A stretch of DNA of 64,000 bases from Xenorhabdus bovienii SS-2004 (GTDB lineage: Bacteria; Pseudomonadota; Gammaproteobacteria; Enterobacterales; Enterobacteriaceae), in the NCBI RefSeq assembly GCF_000027225.1, contig NC_013892.1, positions 124,001 through 188,000 on the forward strand, written 5' to 3'. The translations under genes and the position numbers were made by a program. The notes under the pieces are model-generated. The model did not search any database. It saw only the letters and a list, made by a program, of their open reading frames with translations, and was not told where the DNA came from. Below are positions 1 to 10,064 of this stretch, in pieces. The stretch's first letter is position 1; the number at the start of each line of letters is the position of its first letter.

Positions 1-401
1 GCGGTAATCGAGAGCGATGAGGTGTTGCTGGCAAAGATCGTTCCGGCTGAACAGAGGGGTTCCAGTTGGCGGAACAGGTTCTGTTTGACCTCCAGTTGTT
101 CGATAATCGCTTCAATCACCAGTGCGCTCGGTGCCAGTGCCTGCAATGAGTCAACCCGTGTGATGCGCTGTAATAGGGCTTGGGTTGCGCCAGCTGCTGC
201 TTTGCCTGCCTCCACACGTTGATGCAGACGGGTGTGCAGCGTCTCCAGTGCACGCTGTGCCGCTTCATTATTCACATCAAACAGCAGGACGGAATATCCT
301 GCCTGAGCGGCGACCTGTGCAATGCCGATCCCCATCGTTCCCGCGCCAATGACAGCAATCGGGCCGTGAAGGATCGGATGATGATGTGCTGGCGTGTTCA
401 T
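1..401 (-). CDS. paaH: 3-hydroxyadipyl-CoA dehydrogenase, N-terminal part (cut by window edge)
   Basis: The product oxidises 3-hydroxyadipyl-CoA to 3-oxoadipyl-CoA in phenylacetate breakdown, using NAD. The visible first ~133 residues hold a Rossmann nucleotide-binding motif near residue 17 (IGAGTMGIGIAQVAAQAGY) and the downstream stretch FASNTSSLSIT typical of the 3-hydroxyacyl-CoA dehydrogenase family. The start is the ATG at 401, two bases after the stop of paaG, so the genes are probably translationally coupled. The rest of the gene runs off the left edge. The family is clear; the symbol rests mainly on its place in the paa operon. Confidence 0.9.
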   Translation of the reverse strand, partial: MNTPAHHHPILHGPIAVIGAGTMGIGIAQVAAQAGYSVLLFDVNNEAAQRALETLHTRLHQRVEAGKAAAGATQALLQRITRVDSLQALAPSALVIEAIIEQLEVKQNLFRQLEPLCSAGTIFASNTSSLSIT

Positions 402-403
402 GG

Positions 404-1201
404 TTATCTCCCTTTGAACTGTGGCTGGCGTTTGTCTATGAATGCACTGACACCTTCACGGAAGTCTTCACTGCGTCCGCACAGGCGCTGTAAATCACGT
501 TCGAGATTAAGCTGTTGATCCAAGCTATTGGCTGCGGCGGCATAAGTGGCTTTTTTGATGCAACTCAGCGCCACCGTTGGCTGGGTCGCCAGATGTTGAG
601 CGAGTTCCCGTGTTTTATCTTCTAACGCTTCGGGTTCGACGACCTGCCAGATCATGCCCCATTCCAGTGCTTGTTCCGCGCTGATTTTGTCTCCCAATAA
701 TGCCATTCCCATTGCCCGGGCATGGCCGATTTTATGGGGCAGGAACCAGCTACCGCCGGCATCCGGTGTCAGACCAATACGGCAGAAGGCTTGAATAAAG
801 CTGGCGGTACGGGAAGCGATCACAATGTCACAGGCCAGTGCGACGGAGACACCTGCGCCTGCTGCTACTCCGTTGACGGCGCAGATCACGGGTTTGGGCA
901 GGGAAGTCAGGCGACGGATCAGCGGGTTGTAGAAACGTTCAACGGATTGGCCGAGATCAGGAACGTCACCCTCTGAGATGATGGCGTTGCGATCATTTAA
1001 ATCTTGTCCGGCACAGAAGCCCCGTCCAGCGCCTGAGAGCAGGACACAGCGCACGGATTCATCTTGTTCAGCGATCTTTAGCGCTTCACTTAACTGCTGG
1101 TGCATTTCCTCGTTAAAGCTGTTAATGCGTTCTGGACGGTTGAGCGTAATGCTGAGGACACCTGCTTCAATATCAGTGAGTATCATTGACATATTTTCCA
1201 T
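404..1201 (-). CDS. paaG: 1,2-epoxyphenylacetyl-CoA isomerase (enoyl-CoA hydratase family)
   Basis: PaaG converts the ring-1,2-epoxide of phenylacetyl-CoA to oxepin-CoA and also shifts a double bond later in the pathway. The 265-residue product is a crotonase-fold protein. It carries the oxyanion-hole region GAGRGFCAGQDLNDR near residues 56-70 and the second loop GVAAGAGVSVALACD near residues 110-125. The Asp in AGQDL is the acid residue characteristic of PaaG-type isomerases. The length matches the family. It sits between paaF and paaH with gaps of only 2-3 bases. An internal ATG at codon 4 is an alternative start. Confidence 0.93.
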   Translation of the reverse strand: MENMSMILTDIEAGVLSITLNRPERINSFNEEMHQQLSEALKIAEQDESVRCVLLSGAGRGFCAGQDLNDRNAIISEGDVPDLGQSVERFYNPLIRRLTSLPKPVICAVNGVAAGAGVSVALACDIVIASRTASFIQAFCRIGLTPDAGGSWFLPHKIGHARAMGMALLGDKISAEQALEWGMIWQVVEPEALEDKTRELAQHLATQPTVALSCIKKATYAAAANSLDQQLNLERDLQRLCGRSEDFREGVSAFIDKRQPQFKGR

Positions 1202-1204
1202 CGA

Positions 1205-1978
1205 TCAGAACCCTTTGAATGTTGGTTTACGTTTTTCAAGAAAGGCGGTAATGCCTTCTTGGCGATCGGCTGTCCCTGCCAGAGCGACAAATTGCTGGCG
1301 TTCGGCGAGCAGCCCTTGTGACAGGCTGGTTTCGTGTGCAGTCTTGAGTGCAGCTTTAGCCGCCCGTAACGCCAGCGGCGAAAACTCACTGATGCGTTGG
1401 GCAATCTGTTCCGCGCGTTCTAATGTCAGAGCATCGATACAGACTTCGCTCACCAGCCCTGCCTGCTGTGCTTTCTGGGCGTTGATCGCTTCGCCAGTTA
1501 GGATCATTTGATTGGCCAGTGCTTTGCCCACACAGCGGATTAACCGCTGTGTGCCGCCAGCGCCCGGCATTAATCCCAATGTAATTTCCGGCAGGCCGAA
1601 GCGGGCACTTTCACCGCAAATCACCAGATCACAGGCCAGCACCAGTTCGCAACCTGCACCCAGTGCGTAGCCATTGACGGCCGCAATAAGAGGTTTGCTG
1701 ATGTTGTGCAAGCGCTGCCAGAGTTGTGGGCGGCGGTCTGTCATTGCCGTGGCAACGGTCTGCTGCTGTAGCTCCCTGAGATCGGCACCCGCCGCAAAAT
1801 AGCGTGATGCTCCTGTAATGACGATAGCGCCGGTTCCGGTATCGGCATCCGCCTGTTCCAATTGCTGGACGAGCTGCTCCAGACAATCATTGCTGAGGGC
1901 ATTACGGACTTCCGGGCGGTTCAGGGTCAGTGTGCGTACCCGTTGTTGCTGGTGGCATAAAATCCATTCGTGACTCAT
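1205..1978 (-). CDS. paaF: 2,3-dehydroadipyl-CoA hydratase (enoyl-CoA hydratase)
   Basis: PaaF hydrates 2,3-dehydroadipyl-CoA to 3-hydroxyadipyl-CoA, the substrate of PaaH. The 257-residue crotonase-fold protein has GASRYFAAGADLRELQ near residue 56 and the catalytic-loop pattern GLPEITLGLMPGAGGTQRL near residues 130-150. That second loop retains the Glu typical of true hydratases. This separates it from the adjacent paralogue PaaG, which has a different loop. It lies 24 bases downstream of paaE and 3 bases upstream of paaG in the same operon. Confidence 0.93.
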   Translation of the reverse strand: MSHEWILCHQQQRVRTLTLNRPEVRNALSNDCLEQLVQQLEQADADTGTGAIVITGASRYFAAGADLRELQQQTVATAMTDRRPQLWQRLHNISKPLIAAVNGYALGAGCELVLACDLVICGESARFGLPEITLGLMPGAGGTQRLIRCVGKALANQMILTGEAINAQKAQQAGLVSEVCIDALTLERAEQIAQRISEFSPLALRAAKAALKTAHETSLSQGLLAERQQFVALAGTADRQEGITAFLEKRKPTFKGF

Positions 1979-2002
1979 GGTAGCTCCTCATTTTTGACGG
2001 TG

Positions 2003-3088
2003 CTAGACGTCAAAATCCACAACCACGCCGTCACCTTTCGGCCACGACTGGCAGCTTAAGATATAACCGGCAGCCAATTGATCCGGCTCAAGGCTGTAGT
2101 TTACGTTCATGTCCACTTCACCGGATTTGAGACGGCATTTGCAGGTGGCACACACGCCTCCTTTACAGGCATAGGGTAAATCGGCACCTTGACGTAGTGC
2201 TGCATCAAGAATGCTGTCATCTTCGGTGTTCATGGCAATGTTCAGGGTGCGGCCATCCAGATGAATCTCCACACGGGTTTCACTGCGTTCGGCCAGATTG
2301 GCCGGGCGGGCAGCGGTACTTGATGGATTACGCCCGGTGTTGAAGCGTTCTGTATGGATACGTTCGGACGCCATGCCGGCCTGCTCAAGTGCAGATTTGG
2401 CATCATCCAGCATGGCTGCTGGCCCGCAGAGAAAGGCCTGTCCGAACTGGCTGAAATTGAGCAGGATTTTGCCGAGGTGTTGAAGGTGCTCGCTATCAAT
2501 GCGGCCGTTGAACATCGGGCTATCGGTGATTTCCTGACTGAAGAGGTACAGCACCTGAAAACGGTGCAGGTAGCGATTTTTCAGATCGGCCAGCGCTTCT
2601 TTGAACATCACGGAACGGCTGGTGCGGTTACCGTAAATCAGCGTGAAGGTGCTATCCGGTTCCAGCGCCAGTGTACTTTTGATGATCGATAGAATTGGCG
2701 TGATACCCGAACCCGCAGCGATTGCCAGATAGTTTCCCGCGTTGTTCCCATCGGGATGGTGGCCGAAATTGCCTTGTGGTTGCATGACATCCAGCTCATC
2801 CCCGACTTTAAGCCGCTGGTTGATGAAAGTCGAAAAACGCCCTTGATAGGTGGCCTTGACGCCAATTTGTAATCCATCGTCCAGTGGTGAACTGCAAATG
2901 GAGTAACAGCGGCGTAGCTCTGCACCATCCACCCGCGCCTTAAGTGTCAGGTGCTGGCCGGGTTGATAGCAAAAGAGGGCTTTCAACTCATCGGGGACAT
3001 GCAGTGTGACGGTCACGGCATCAGGTGTTTCCCGCTCAATCGCTGCAATGCTTAAGCGGTGAAAAGTCGGACGATGAAAAGTAGCCAT
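2003..3088 (-). CDS. paaE: Phenylacetyl-CoA epoxidase reductase subunit
   Basis: PaaE passes electrons from NADPH through FAD and a 2Fe-2S cluster to the PaaABC diiron monooxygenase. The protein is 361 residues. The N-terminal half has the FAD-binding motif RRCYSICSSP and the nucleotide-binding stretch AAGSGITPILSI. The C-terminal ferredoxin domain has the cluster motif YACKGGVCATCKC. The reading frame is open 231 bases further upstream into paaD, but the ATG at 3088 gives MATFHRPTFHRLS, matches the family's start and follows an AGGGAGCAGCAAA ribosome-binding region. I reject the longer form. Confidence 0.95.
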   Translation of the reverse strand: MATFHRPTFHRLSIAAIERETPDAVTVTLHVPDELKALFCYQPGQHLTLKARVDGAELRRCYSICSSPLDDGLQIGVKATYQGRFSTFINQRLKVGDELDVMQPQGNFGHHPDGNNAGNYLAIAAGSGITPILSIIKSTLALEPDSTFTLIYGNRTSRSVMFKEALADLKNRYLHRFQVLYLFSQEITDSPMFNGRIDSEHLQHLGKILLNFSQFGQAFLCGPAAMLDDAKSALEQAGMASERIHTERFNTGRNPSSTAARPANLAERSETRVEIHLDGRTLNIAMNTEDDSILDAALRQGADLPYACKGGVCATCKCRLKSGEVDMNVNYSLEPDQLAAGYILSCQSWPKGDGVVVDFDV

Positions 3089-3107
3089 CTTTTGCTGCTC
3101 CCTAAAC

Positions 3108-3617
3108 TCAAATACATTTGAAATAGTCGAAGGGTTCCAGACACTGCTGACAGCGATAGATCGCTTTGCAGGCGGTGGAACCGAATTCACTGATTTTTTC
3201 GGTCTCATGGCTACCACAACGTGGGCAGGTGATTGTTTCTGTTTCTGTCGGTTTTTCACAAGCCAGACCTTGTGGAGGCGCGATACCGAATTCCCGCAGG
3301 CGTTGTTTGGCATCGGCATTCATCCAGTCAGTTGTCCATGCCGGCCTCAGGCTGATTTCGACAGTGACCGATGTAAAGCCCGCCCGTGCCAGTGTTTGCT
3401 GAATCTCATTGATCAGGTATTCCGTTGCCGGACAACCGGAGTACGTCGGGGTGAATGTCACCCGCCAGCCGGTTAGCTGGGGGGTCACCGCCCGAACCAT
3501 ACCGAGATCAGTAATGGAGAGTACGGGAAGCTCAGGATCGGCAATCTGGTGTAGGCATTGCCAGATCTGATGGATGGCCGGATTCTGTAATTGTAATGTG
3601 TTAACGTGTTGTTCCAT
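3108..3617 (-). CDS. paaD: Phenylacetate epoxidase maturation protein PaaD
   Basis: PaaD is a small DUF59/MIP18-type protein thought to help assemble the iron-sulfur cluster needed by the PaaABCE epoxidase. The 169-residue protein has an N-terminal DUF59-like domain (IADPELPVLSITDLGMVRAV) and a C-terminal tail with four metal-type cysteines in CPRCGSHE and YRCQQCLEP. Its ATG is preceded by a strong GGGAGGGGAAG ribosome-binding site. The spacing to paaE is 19 bases, consistent with one transcript. The exact biochemical role in this organism is inferred from the family. Confidence 0.92.
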   Translation of the reverse strand: MEQHVNTLQLQNPAIHQIWQCLHQIADPELPVLSITDLGMVRAVTPQLTGWRVTFTPTYSGCPATEYLINEIQQTLARAGFTSVTVEISLRPAWTTDWMNADAKQRLREFGIAPPQGLACEKPTETETITCPRCGSHETEKISEFGSTACKAIYRCQQCLEPFDYFKCI

Positions 3618-3646
3618 CTTCCCCTCCCTTCGTGATCAACGGATGG

Positions 3647-4423
3647 TTACCAGTTACAGTTGGGATAAGTGCGTTGCAGATACTGCATTTCCGCCAGCAT
3701 GTATCCCAGATGTTCGGTATGCAGTCCCTGCTTGCCTCCCTGTCGGTAGGGCGTTTCCTGCGGAATTTCCAATGTGGCTTGGGCGAATGTCTCGTTGATA
3801 ATTTGCCGCCAGGGTTCGTACAAGGTACGGGGATCGACCGCAATGCCTTCTTCGGCCAGCCGCTGTTCCACTTCATCGCAATAGAACAGTTCGCCGGTAA
3901 AGCGCCACAGTTGATTGACCGATTGCCGGATTTTTTCGCGGCTCAGTTCCGTACCATCCCCCAGCCGGATCATCCAGCCACGGCTGAAACGCAGGTGATA
4001 TTCGACTTCTTTCAACGATTTGGTGCTGATAGCGGCCAATTGAGGATCGCGGCTCTGCCCCAGTGCCTGATGGAGCAGGACGTGATAAGCATCGATAAAA
4101 AACTGACGTACCAGCGTATCGTTAAAGCCGCCGTTGGGTTGCTCTACCAGCAGCAGATTGCGGTATTCTCGTTCATCGCGGCCAAATGCCAGCCGATCTT
4201 CATCAAAATCCATTCCGTAGAGTGTGGCGGCGTAGCTGAGAAAATGGCGCGCCTGCCCCAGCAGATCGAGGCCGATATTCGACAGGGCAAGGTCAATTTC
4301 CAGTTCTGGCGCATGGCCGCACCATTCACACAGGCGCTGTGCCAGAATTAACGGGGTATCCCCCTGCCGTAGCACATAATTAAGCAGGTCATGGTTGGAT
4401 GGATCAACGCTATGTGTATTCAT
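3647..4423 (-). CDS. paaC: Phenylacetyl-CoA epoxidase structural subunit PaaC
   Basis: PaaC is the non-catalytic ferritin-like partner that forms a stable heterodimer with PaaA in the phenylacetyl-CoA ring 1,2-epoxidase. The 258-residue protein shows the family's helical stretches, for example YVLRQGDTPLILAQRLCEWC at the N-terminus and a central LKEVEYHLRFSRGW. The protein is full length compared with E. coli PaaC (about 248 residues). It sits in the expected order after paaB, with an 11-base gap to that gene. Confidence 0.95.
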   Translation of the reverse strand: MNTHSVDPSNHDLLNYVLRQGDTPLILAQRLCEWCGHAPELEIDLALSNIGLDLLGQARHFLSYAATLYGMDFDEDRLAFGRDEREYRNLLLVEQPNGGFNDTLVRQFFIDAYHVLLHQALGQSRDPQLAAISTKSLKEVEYHLRFSRGWMIRLGDGTELSREKIRQSVNQLWRFTGELFYCDEVEQRLAEEGIAVDPRTLYEPWRQIINETFAQATLEIPQETPYRQGGKQGLHTEHLGYMLAEMQYLQRTYPNCNW

Positions 4424-4433
4424 ATTTCAGCTC

Positions 4434-4721
4434 TTACATATTCTTGATGCCATCAGGAATGGTATAGAAAGTCGGATGACGGTAGATTTTGTCTTCCGAG
4501 GGATCGAAAAAAGCCCCGCGCTCTTCAGGTTGTGATGCCACCAGATGGATAGATTTCACTACCCAGATGGAGCAACCTTCATTGCGGCGAGTGTAGACAT
4601 CGCGCGCGTTCTCCAGCGCCATTTGATCATCTGCTGCATGGAGGCTGCCGACATGACGGTGAGCCAGCCCCTGTTTGCTGCGGATAAAGACTTCATACAG
4701 CGGCCAATCGGTATCACTCAT
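4434..4721 (-). CDS. paaB: Phenylacetyl-CoA epoxidase subunit PaaB
   Basis: PaaB is a small subunit of the phenylacetyl-CoA epoxidase, thought to bridge the PaaAC catalytic core. It is required for activity but carries no catalytic metal. The 95-residue sequence contains the conserved stretches WPLYEVFIRSKQGLAHRHVG and RRNEGCSIWVV and ends with the conserved KIYRHPTFYTIPDGIKNM. The length matches the family exactly. It lies between paaA and paaC. Confidence 0.96.
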   Translation of the reverse strand: MSDTDWPLYEVFIRSKQGLAHRHVGSLHAADDQMALENARDVYTRRNEGCSIWVVKSIHLVASQPEERGAFFDPSEDKIYRHPTFYTIPDGIKNM

Positions 4722-4765
4722 ATTTTGTCTCCTGTTCCGGTTATCAATTCCGGTAATGAAACGGA

Positions 4766-5707
4766 TTAAGCAGCATTTTTTCTGGTGGCCATTTTCTTGG
4801 CATGGATTGAGGCGGCTTCACGTACCCAGCTTCCGGTTTCCCAAGCCCGGCGTTTGGCTTCCAGCCGTTCGTGATTACATATGCCCTGTCCTTTGAGCAC
4901 TTGATAGAATTCGTCCCAATCGATTTCACCAAAACGGTAATGTTCCGTGGTTGCATCCCAGACCAGTTCGGGATCGGGTGCGGTCATGCCCAGTGCTTCC
5001 AATTGCGGAACGGTGCTGTCGATAAATTTCTGCCGCAGTTCATCATTGCTGAACCGTTTGATTTTCCATGCCATGCTTTGGGCGCTGTTGGGTGAATCAT
5101 TGTCATTGGGGCCAAACATCATCAGAGTCGGCCACCAGAAACGGTTGATGGCATCTTGCAGCATCTTGCGTTGGGCGTCATTGCCCGCCGCCAGTACCAT
5201 AACGGCTTCATAACCCTGCCGCTGGTGGAAACTCTCTTCCTTGCAGATTTTCACCATCGCACGGGCATACGGGCCGTAAGATGCCCGACACAAGGCGACC
5301 TGATTGATGATCGCAGCCCCATCCACCAGCCAGCCAATCACCCCTACATCTGCCCAATTGAGGGTGGGATAGTTAAAGATGGATGAATATTTCATCTTGC
5401 CATTCAGCAGCTTCTGGTAGATGTCCTGACGGGTACAGCCCAGTGTTTCTGCCGCGCTGTACAGATAAAGCCCGTGTCCGGCTTCATCCTGTACTTTTGC
5501 CAGCAGCACCGCTTTGCGGCGTAGTGTCGGGGCTCGGGTGATCCAGTTGGCCTCCGGTAACATACCGACAATTTCTGAATGGGCATGCTGACCGATTTGA
5601 CGTATCAGGTTTTGGCGATAGGCATCAGGCATCCAGTCTTTGGCCTCAATGGAAAGATCCGCCGCGATTTTGGCGTCAAAGTGCGCTTGAAGTGAGTTAG
5701 TTGTCAT
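4766..5707 (-). CDS. paaA: Phenylacetyl-CoA epoxidase catalytic subunit PaaA
   Basis: PaaA carries the diiron centre that inserts oxygen into the aromatic ring of phenylacetyl-CoA. The 313-residue ferritin-like protein shows both metal-binding Glu-x-x-His motifs, [10 protein letters not shown] (Glu75, His78) and [10 protein letters not shown] (Glu158, His161), plus Glu45 in the first helix pair. It is the first gene of the minus-strand operon paaABCDEFGH and diverges from paaZ. The spacer of 324 bases between the two should carry both promoters. The start ATG at 5707 is preceded by GGAGGCAAC. Confidence 0.97.
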   Translation of the reverse strand: MTTNSLQAHFDAKIAADLSIEAKDWMPDAYRQNLIRQIGQHAHSEIVGMLPEANWITRAPTLRRKAVLLAKVQDEAGHGLYLYSAAETLGCTRQDIYQKLLNGKMKYSSIFNYPTLNWADVGVIGWLVDGAAIINQVALCRASYGPYARAMVKICKEESFHQRQGYEAVMVLAAGNDAQRKMLQDAINRFWWPTLMMFGPNDNDSPNSAQSMAWKIKRFSNDELRQKFIDSTVPQLEALGMTAPDPELVWDATTEHYRFGEIDWDEFYQVLKGQGICNHERLEAKRRAWETGSWVREAASIHAKKMATRKNAA

Positions 5708-6031
5708 GTTGCCTCCGTTATGATTCTTATTTTTTTATTTTTAATATAAAAATGAATCATTTTACATAACTGTAAATCTACAAATTGATAACGTAAATAT
5801 CAAACAGTTAGGTTGTCTATTTGTAGTACACATCACAATATGAATTTTTATTTTTTTAAAAACAATAAGTTAATTTTTATTATTGGATAGGATAAGAATA
5901 TTAACAAGTGATCGCCCGCAAATGTTTTGCTTTTGTTAATTTATTGGGTGGTTTCGTTAATGGGATATATGATACATAAATACCATTAGATACTTGATAA
6001 TTGATTCATTAATTTGTTAGGTGGAGAAAAA
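5708..6031. promoter_or_regulatory. Divergent paaA/paaZ promoter region with a CRP-like site
   Basis: This AT-rich spacer separates the two divergent phenylacetate transcripts. At 5822-5837 the sequence TGTAG-TACACA-TCACA matches nine of the ten conserved bases of a CRP (cAMP receptor protein) site with the correct 6-base spacer. In E. coli both paa promoters are known to need CRP and IHF and to be repressed by PaaX. I could not pick out a PaaX operator, and no paaX gene is in the window. Confidence 0.5.
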
Positions 6032-8119
6032 ATGCAACAGTTAACCAGTTATATTTGTGGTGCTTGGGTTTATGGACAGGGCAACGCCAGAACCCTTCAT
6101 CATGCAGTGAGTGGTGAAGCCTTGTATCAGGTGTGTTCAGATGGCCTGCCACTGGCCGATAGCCTAGGATATGCCCGTGAAAAAGGCGGTAAGTCGTTGT
6201 CCGCCATGACGTTCCAGCAACGTGCGCAGATGATGAAAGCGGTGGCGAAGCATCTGCTTGCTAACAAAGAAACGCTGTATGCCATTTCGGCAGAAACGGG
6301 AGCGACCCGTGCGGATGGTTGGGTGGATATTGAAGGCGGCATTGCGACGCTGTTTTCTTATGCAGGGCTGGCGGGGCGTGAGTTACCGGATGATACCCTG
6401 TGGCCGGAAGATGAAATGATCCCGCTTTCCAAACAGTCGCAGTTTGTGGCTCGTCATGTGTTGACTTCGCGTCCCGGTGTCGCGCTGCATATCAACGCGT
6501 TTAACTTCCCTTGCTGGGGAATGCTGGAAAAACTGGCACCAACGTGGATGGCCGGTATGCCAGCTATCATCAAACCCGCGACGGCATCCGCTCAATTGAC
6601 GCAGGCGATGGTAAAAATGATCATCGATAGCGGTCTGGTGCCGGAAGGCGCTCTGCAATTGATCTGCGGTGGCATTGGCGATCTGTTTGATCATCTCGAT
6701 TATCAGGATGCGGTGACTTTTACCGGATCGGCGCAGACCGGGCAGAAGCTGCGTGTTCACCCACGACTGATCGAAAAATCCATTCCGTTTACCATGGAAG
6801 CCGATTCCCTTAACTGCTGTATGTTGGGCGAGGATGTTACGCCTGAAATGCCGGAATTTGGCGTGTTTATCAAGGAAGTTGTCCGCGAGATGACGGCTAA
6901 GGCAGGGCAAAAATGTACGGCCATCCGGCGTATTATCGTGCCAGTCAGTCAGCTTGAGGCGGTTAAACAAGCATTGCTTAAACGCCTTTCCGGAGTGACT
7001 GTCGGCGATCCCGCACTGCCGGAAGTGCGCATGGGCGCGTTGATTAGCCTTGAACAGCGCGATGAGGTTCAGGCCAAGGTTGATGAATTGTTGCGTCACG
7101 GTTGTGAGCCTCTGTGCGGTGGTGCTTTGGATCAACTGGTGCTGACAGGCAATTCCAGCAACGAGGGCGCATTCTACCCTCCGACTCTGCTCTATTGTGC
7201 TGATCCGGTAGCACATCAAGCGGTACATGGAACGGAAGCTTTCGGGCCTGTTTCCACCTTGATGCCGTATCAGGGGACAGAACAGGCGATAGCGCTGGTG
7301 TTGATGGGGCAGGGCAGTCTGGCGGGTTCGCTGGTTACGGCGGATGAGCAGATCGCGGTGCAGGTGATCCGGGCAACAGCGTGTGCTCACGGCCGTATGC
7401 TGGTGCTGGATGAGGCGGCATCTGCGGAATCTACGGGGCATGGATCTCCACTGCCTATGCTGGTACATGGTGGGCCGGGGCGTGCCGGCGGTGGCGAAGA
7501 GCTAGGCGGTCTGCGGGCGGTGAAACACTATATGCAGCGCACCGCGATTCAGGGCAGCCCAAACATGCTGGCCGCCATCGGCCGTGAATGGGTACGTGGT
7601 GCCAAAGTTAAGACCGATCCGGTTCATCCATTCCGTAAGTATTTCGAACAGCTTGAGATTGGTGAAAGCCTGCTGACGGCTCGCCGTACTGTCACCGAAG
7701 CCGATATCGTCAATTTTGCCTGTCTGAGCGGAGATCATTTTTATGCGCACATGGATAAACTGGGGGCGGCGGAATCTCTGTTTGGTGAGCGTGTGGCGCA
7801 TGGTTATTTTGTCGTATCAGCAGCAGCAGGCTTATTTGTGGATGCAGCGGTTGGGCCAGTGCTTGCCAACTATGGCATGGAAAACCTGCGTTTTATTGAG
7901 CCGGTGAAAATTGGCGATACCATTCAGGTGCGGCTGACCTGTAAGAAGAAGATCAAGAAAGTCCAGAAAACTCCTGATGACAAACCGCAAGGTGTTGTGG
8001 TGTGGGATGTGCAGGTTTTGAATCAGGAGCAACAACCAGTGGCGCTTTACAGTATTCTCACGCTGGTGGAACGGCAGCAAGGGGATTTTACCGCGTCTGA
8101 GTCGGTGCGGTTGAGATAA
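6032..8119 (+). CDS. paaZ: Bifunctional oxepin-CoA hydrolase / 3-oxo-5,6-dehydrosuberyl-CoA semialdehyde dehydrogenase
   Basis: PaaZ opens the oxepin-CoA ring and oxidises the resulting aldehyde with NADP. The 695-residue protein joins an N-terminal aldehyde dehydrogenase domain (roughly residues 1-520) to a C-terminal MaoC-type R-hydratase domain (roughly 540-690). The dehydrogenase domain has [14 protein letters not shown], the catalytic Glu in FTMEADSLN and the catalytic Cys in [11 protein letters not shown]. The hydratase domain has the motif [15 protein letters not shown] place the start at the ATG at 6032, eight bases after AGGTGGAG, rather than at the in-frame TTG at 6014. The gene is transcribed away from paaA. 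Confidence 0.95.
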   Translation: MQQLTSYICGAWVYGQGNARTLHHAVSGEALYQVCSDGLPLADSLGYAREKGGKSLSAMTFQQRAQMMKAVAKHLLANKETLYAISAETGATRADGWVDIEGGIATLFSYAGLAGRELPDDTLWPEDEMIPLSKQSQFVARHVLTSRPGVALHINAFNFPCWGMLEKLAPTWMAGMPAIIKPATASAQLTQAMVKMIIDSGLVPEGALQLICGGIGDLFDHLDYQDAVTFTGSAQTGQKLRVHPRLIEKSIPFTMEADSLNCCMLGEDVTPEMPEFGVFIKEVVREMTAKAGQKCTAIRRIIVPVSQLEAVKQALLKRLSGVTVGDPALPEVRMGALISLEQRDEVQAKVDELLRHGCEPLCGGALDQLVLTGNSSNEGAFYPPTLLYCADPVAHQAVHGTEAFGPVSTLMPYQGTEQAIALVLMGQGSLAGSLVTADEQIAVQVIRATACAHGRMLVLDEAASAESTGHGSPLPMLVHGGPGRAGGGEELGGLRAVKHYMQRTAIQGSPNMLAAIGREWVRGAKVKTDPVHPFRKYFEQLEIGESLLTARRTVTEADIVNFACLSGDHFYAHMDKLGAAESLFGERVAHGYFVVSAAAGLFVDAAVGPVLANYGMENLRFIEPVKIGDTIQVRLTCKKKIKKVQKTPDDKPQGVVVWDVQVLNQEQQPVALYSILTLVERQQGDFTASESVRLR

Positions 8120-8965
8120 ACAAATCGGAGATTTGTTGAGTAAGGGAACTGAAATGCCTGAGGATATTTGTCAAAAAAACAAAATAGCGGTGATCCTCAG
8201 GTTGTTCTCTAAAGTTTGAATTCGGGTTGCATTGCACTTGACGAAGCCGACGGCTGGTTAGCAAAGCTCGAAGCAGGAGATAATACGCATTAAGTGTACA
8301 CGTAATGGGTTGATGATATTATTTTTTATTTTAATCGTATTTCTTAAATATTTGTCAAGTATGTTATTTCTAACTCAGAAATAATGAAATTTCTTTGTGA
8401 TATTGATGACCTGTCCTCATTTTTAATGAAATTAAACAGAAGAAACTATATGGATATTAAATAGTTATTGTGATAGTTATTTGCTATATTATTGCGATAT
8501 TTTCCACATAAAATAATCAATATTAGTTCACTATAAATTCAATGGGTATATTGGTATTAAATAAATAATTATTTTTCTTTAAATACGGCTAATTATATGA
8601 ATTTTATGTTATTTGAATATAATATTAATGAGGTTAATATTTTAATTGGTTATATTTCATGATGTAAAATGTTAATATTTAAAATTAAAAATTGGGTTCT
8701 GTATCATCAATTATATAAAAATGTGATTTGACTAAAGTTAAATTCAATGTAATAGTCAATATCAAGCAAATCCATTTATTAACGCCTGATGATGTTTCCT
8801 ATTTTGGTCTTGTTAATCCAAAATACCGGGTAAATAATAAAAACAGATGAAATACCTTATGTAATGCAGTAACAGAAGGGATAGTTTGTTTAATGTTTAA
8901 ATTAAATGATAATCAGGCGTTATATTTTTTGCTTTTTTAATCAAGTTACCGCTGTTTTGCCTTTT
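8120..8965. other. AT-rich spacer with a long-loop inverted repeat
   Basis: No convincing gene lies in these 846 bases between paaZ and yhfS, whose 3' ends face each other. Near the paaZ end are two inverted repeats: CAAATC-GGA-GATTTG at 8121-8135, and CCTGAGGAT (8157-8165) paired with ATCCTCAGG (8193-8201) across a 27-base AT-rich loop. Either may act in paaZ transcript ending, but neither has a proper T-run. A short GC-richer island at about 8215-8310 is unlike its surroundings and unrecognised. The rest (about 8320-8940) is very AT-rich. Confidence 0.4.
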
Positions 8966-10060
8966 TTATTGACCGCTTTTCTGAAAAATACTTTCCCGCA
9001 AAATACGCATCACTGTTTCTGCCCCGCTGCGATTGGGATTAATGCGGATCATGCGTTTTTCCAGTGTAGGATCTGCCTGACGAAATGTACCGGAAATGCG
9101 GTAAAACAGCGGCGGGATTTCAAACTTGGATTCTGCACCCACTGGATAAGGTAATGCTCCCAACCCATGTGCGGCCGTCAGTACTGCTTCGGCGATAGGG
9201 TCGTGAAATTCCACCAATAACACTTTGGATTGAGCATTGGCCAGAAATGCCTGTTTCACCTGTGGCAATTCCCCCTGATTCAATCGTGTCACCAACGTTT
9301 CATTAACTTCCGCCTGTACTGCATGTATCACTGGCGCGGACACCAGCCCACGCAATGCTTCCATTGCCTGATAGCCTTGTATCTGACAGCCACCGGAGTA
9401 CATGCTGCGGCGTAGGGTCTCAATCATTGTTTGTTTGCCGATAACTAAGCCAACTCCCTGTGGCCCCAGTAACTTAAAACAGGAAAAACTGGAGAGTGTC
9501 GCGCCATATTCGCAGCCAATATGCGCCACTTTCATGGCTGCATAGTTATCATCGACCAATGAGGGAATTTGATACTGATGGAGTATGGCGAGCACATCTT
9601 GCAGGGCGTAGCTGTCATCTATCTTTTGCCGTGTATGCTGGATCAGGCTGGCAGCAGGTTGATATTGCCGGATGGCCGCTGCAATTTGTTCTGTATGATT
9701 GAAATCTGCATACACCACGTGAAGCCCCATTTGTTCAATCGATATCTTGGTCGTGGGATAAATCGGTGCATCGTGGACGAGCAATGTAGCGTTGGGACTG
9801 ACTAATGCCGCCAGCCCCGCGCGTAGCGCCCCTGTTCCGGCTCCATTGACAAAGGCTGCCGCTTCAGCACCAAAATGCTCCGCGATGACCGCTTCAATGC
9901 GATGGGTCATCCGGGGTTGGTGCAGATCCGGGACTAAGCCCAGATCACCTTGCGAGAGAAAATCAGCGCCGGGAAAGTGACGACAGATAATATCCACCAG
10001 TTTGAACTGCTGCTGCTGGGCTTGCGCCATCGTCATACTTTGCAATGGATAGGTTTTCAT
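8966..10060 (-). CDS. yhfS: YhfS-type PLP-dependent enzyme (aminotransferase/lyase fold I)
   Basis: The 364-residue protein belongs to the fold-type I PLP superfamily and resembles E. coli YhfS, whose reaction is not established. The likely PLP-binding lysine lies in SSFSCFKLLGPQG at about residue 199. Upstream, AAAFVNGAGTGALRAGLAAL matches the cofactor phosphate cradle, and SLVDDNYAAMK supplies the conserved Asp that contacts the pyridine nitrogen. It is the last gene of the yhf operon, four bases after yhfT, so coupling is likely. The family is certain; the substrate is unknown. Confidence 0.85.
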   Translation of the reverse strand: MKTYPLQSMTMAQAQQQQFKLVDIICRHFPGADFLSQGDLGLVPDLHQPRMTHRIEAVIAEHFGAEAAAFVNGAGTGALRAGLAALVSPNATLLVHDAPIYPTTKISIEQMGLHVVYADFNHTEQIAAAIRQYQPAASLIQHTRQKIDDSYALQDVLAILHQYQIPSLVDDNYAAMKVAHIGCEYGATLSSFSCFKLLGPQGVGLVIGKQTMIETLRRSMYSGGCQIQGYQAMEALRGLVSAPVIHAVQAEVNETLVTRLNQGELPQVKQAFLANAQSKVLLVEFHDPIAEAVLTAAHGLGALPYPVGAESKFEIPPLFYRISGTFRQADPTLEKRMIRINPNRSGAETVMRILRESIFQKSGQ

Positions 10061-10064
10061 TTGC

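Noticed and set aside
3089-3319. N-terminal extension of PaaE into paaD
   Set aside because: The extension lies in an out-of-frame part of paaD; the ATG at 3088 matches the family start.
3632-4351. Long plus-strand open frame across paaC
   Set aside because: It is antisense to a well-conserved gene and has no recognisable protein family.
6383-7468. 361-codon minus-strand frame inside paaZ
   Set aside because: It is the shadow of paaZ codon usage; its translation is His/Gln/Arg-rich and matches nothing.
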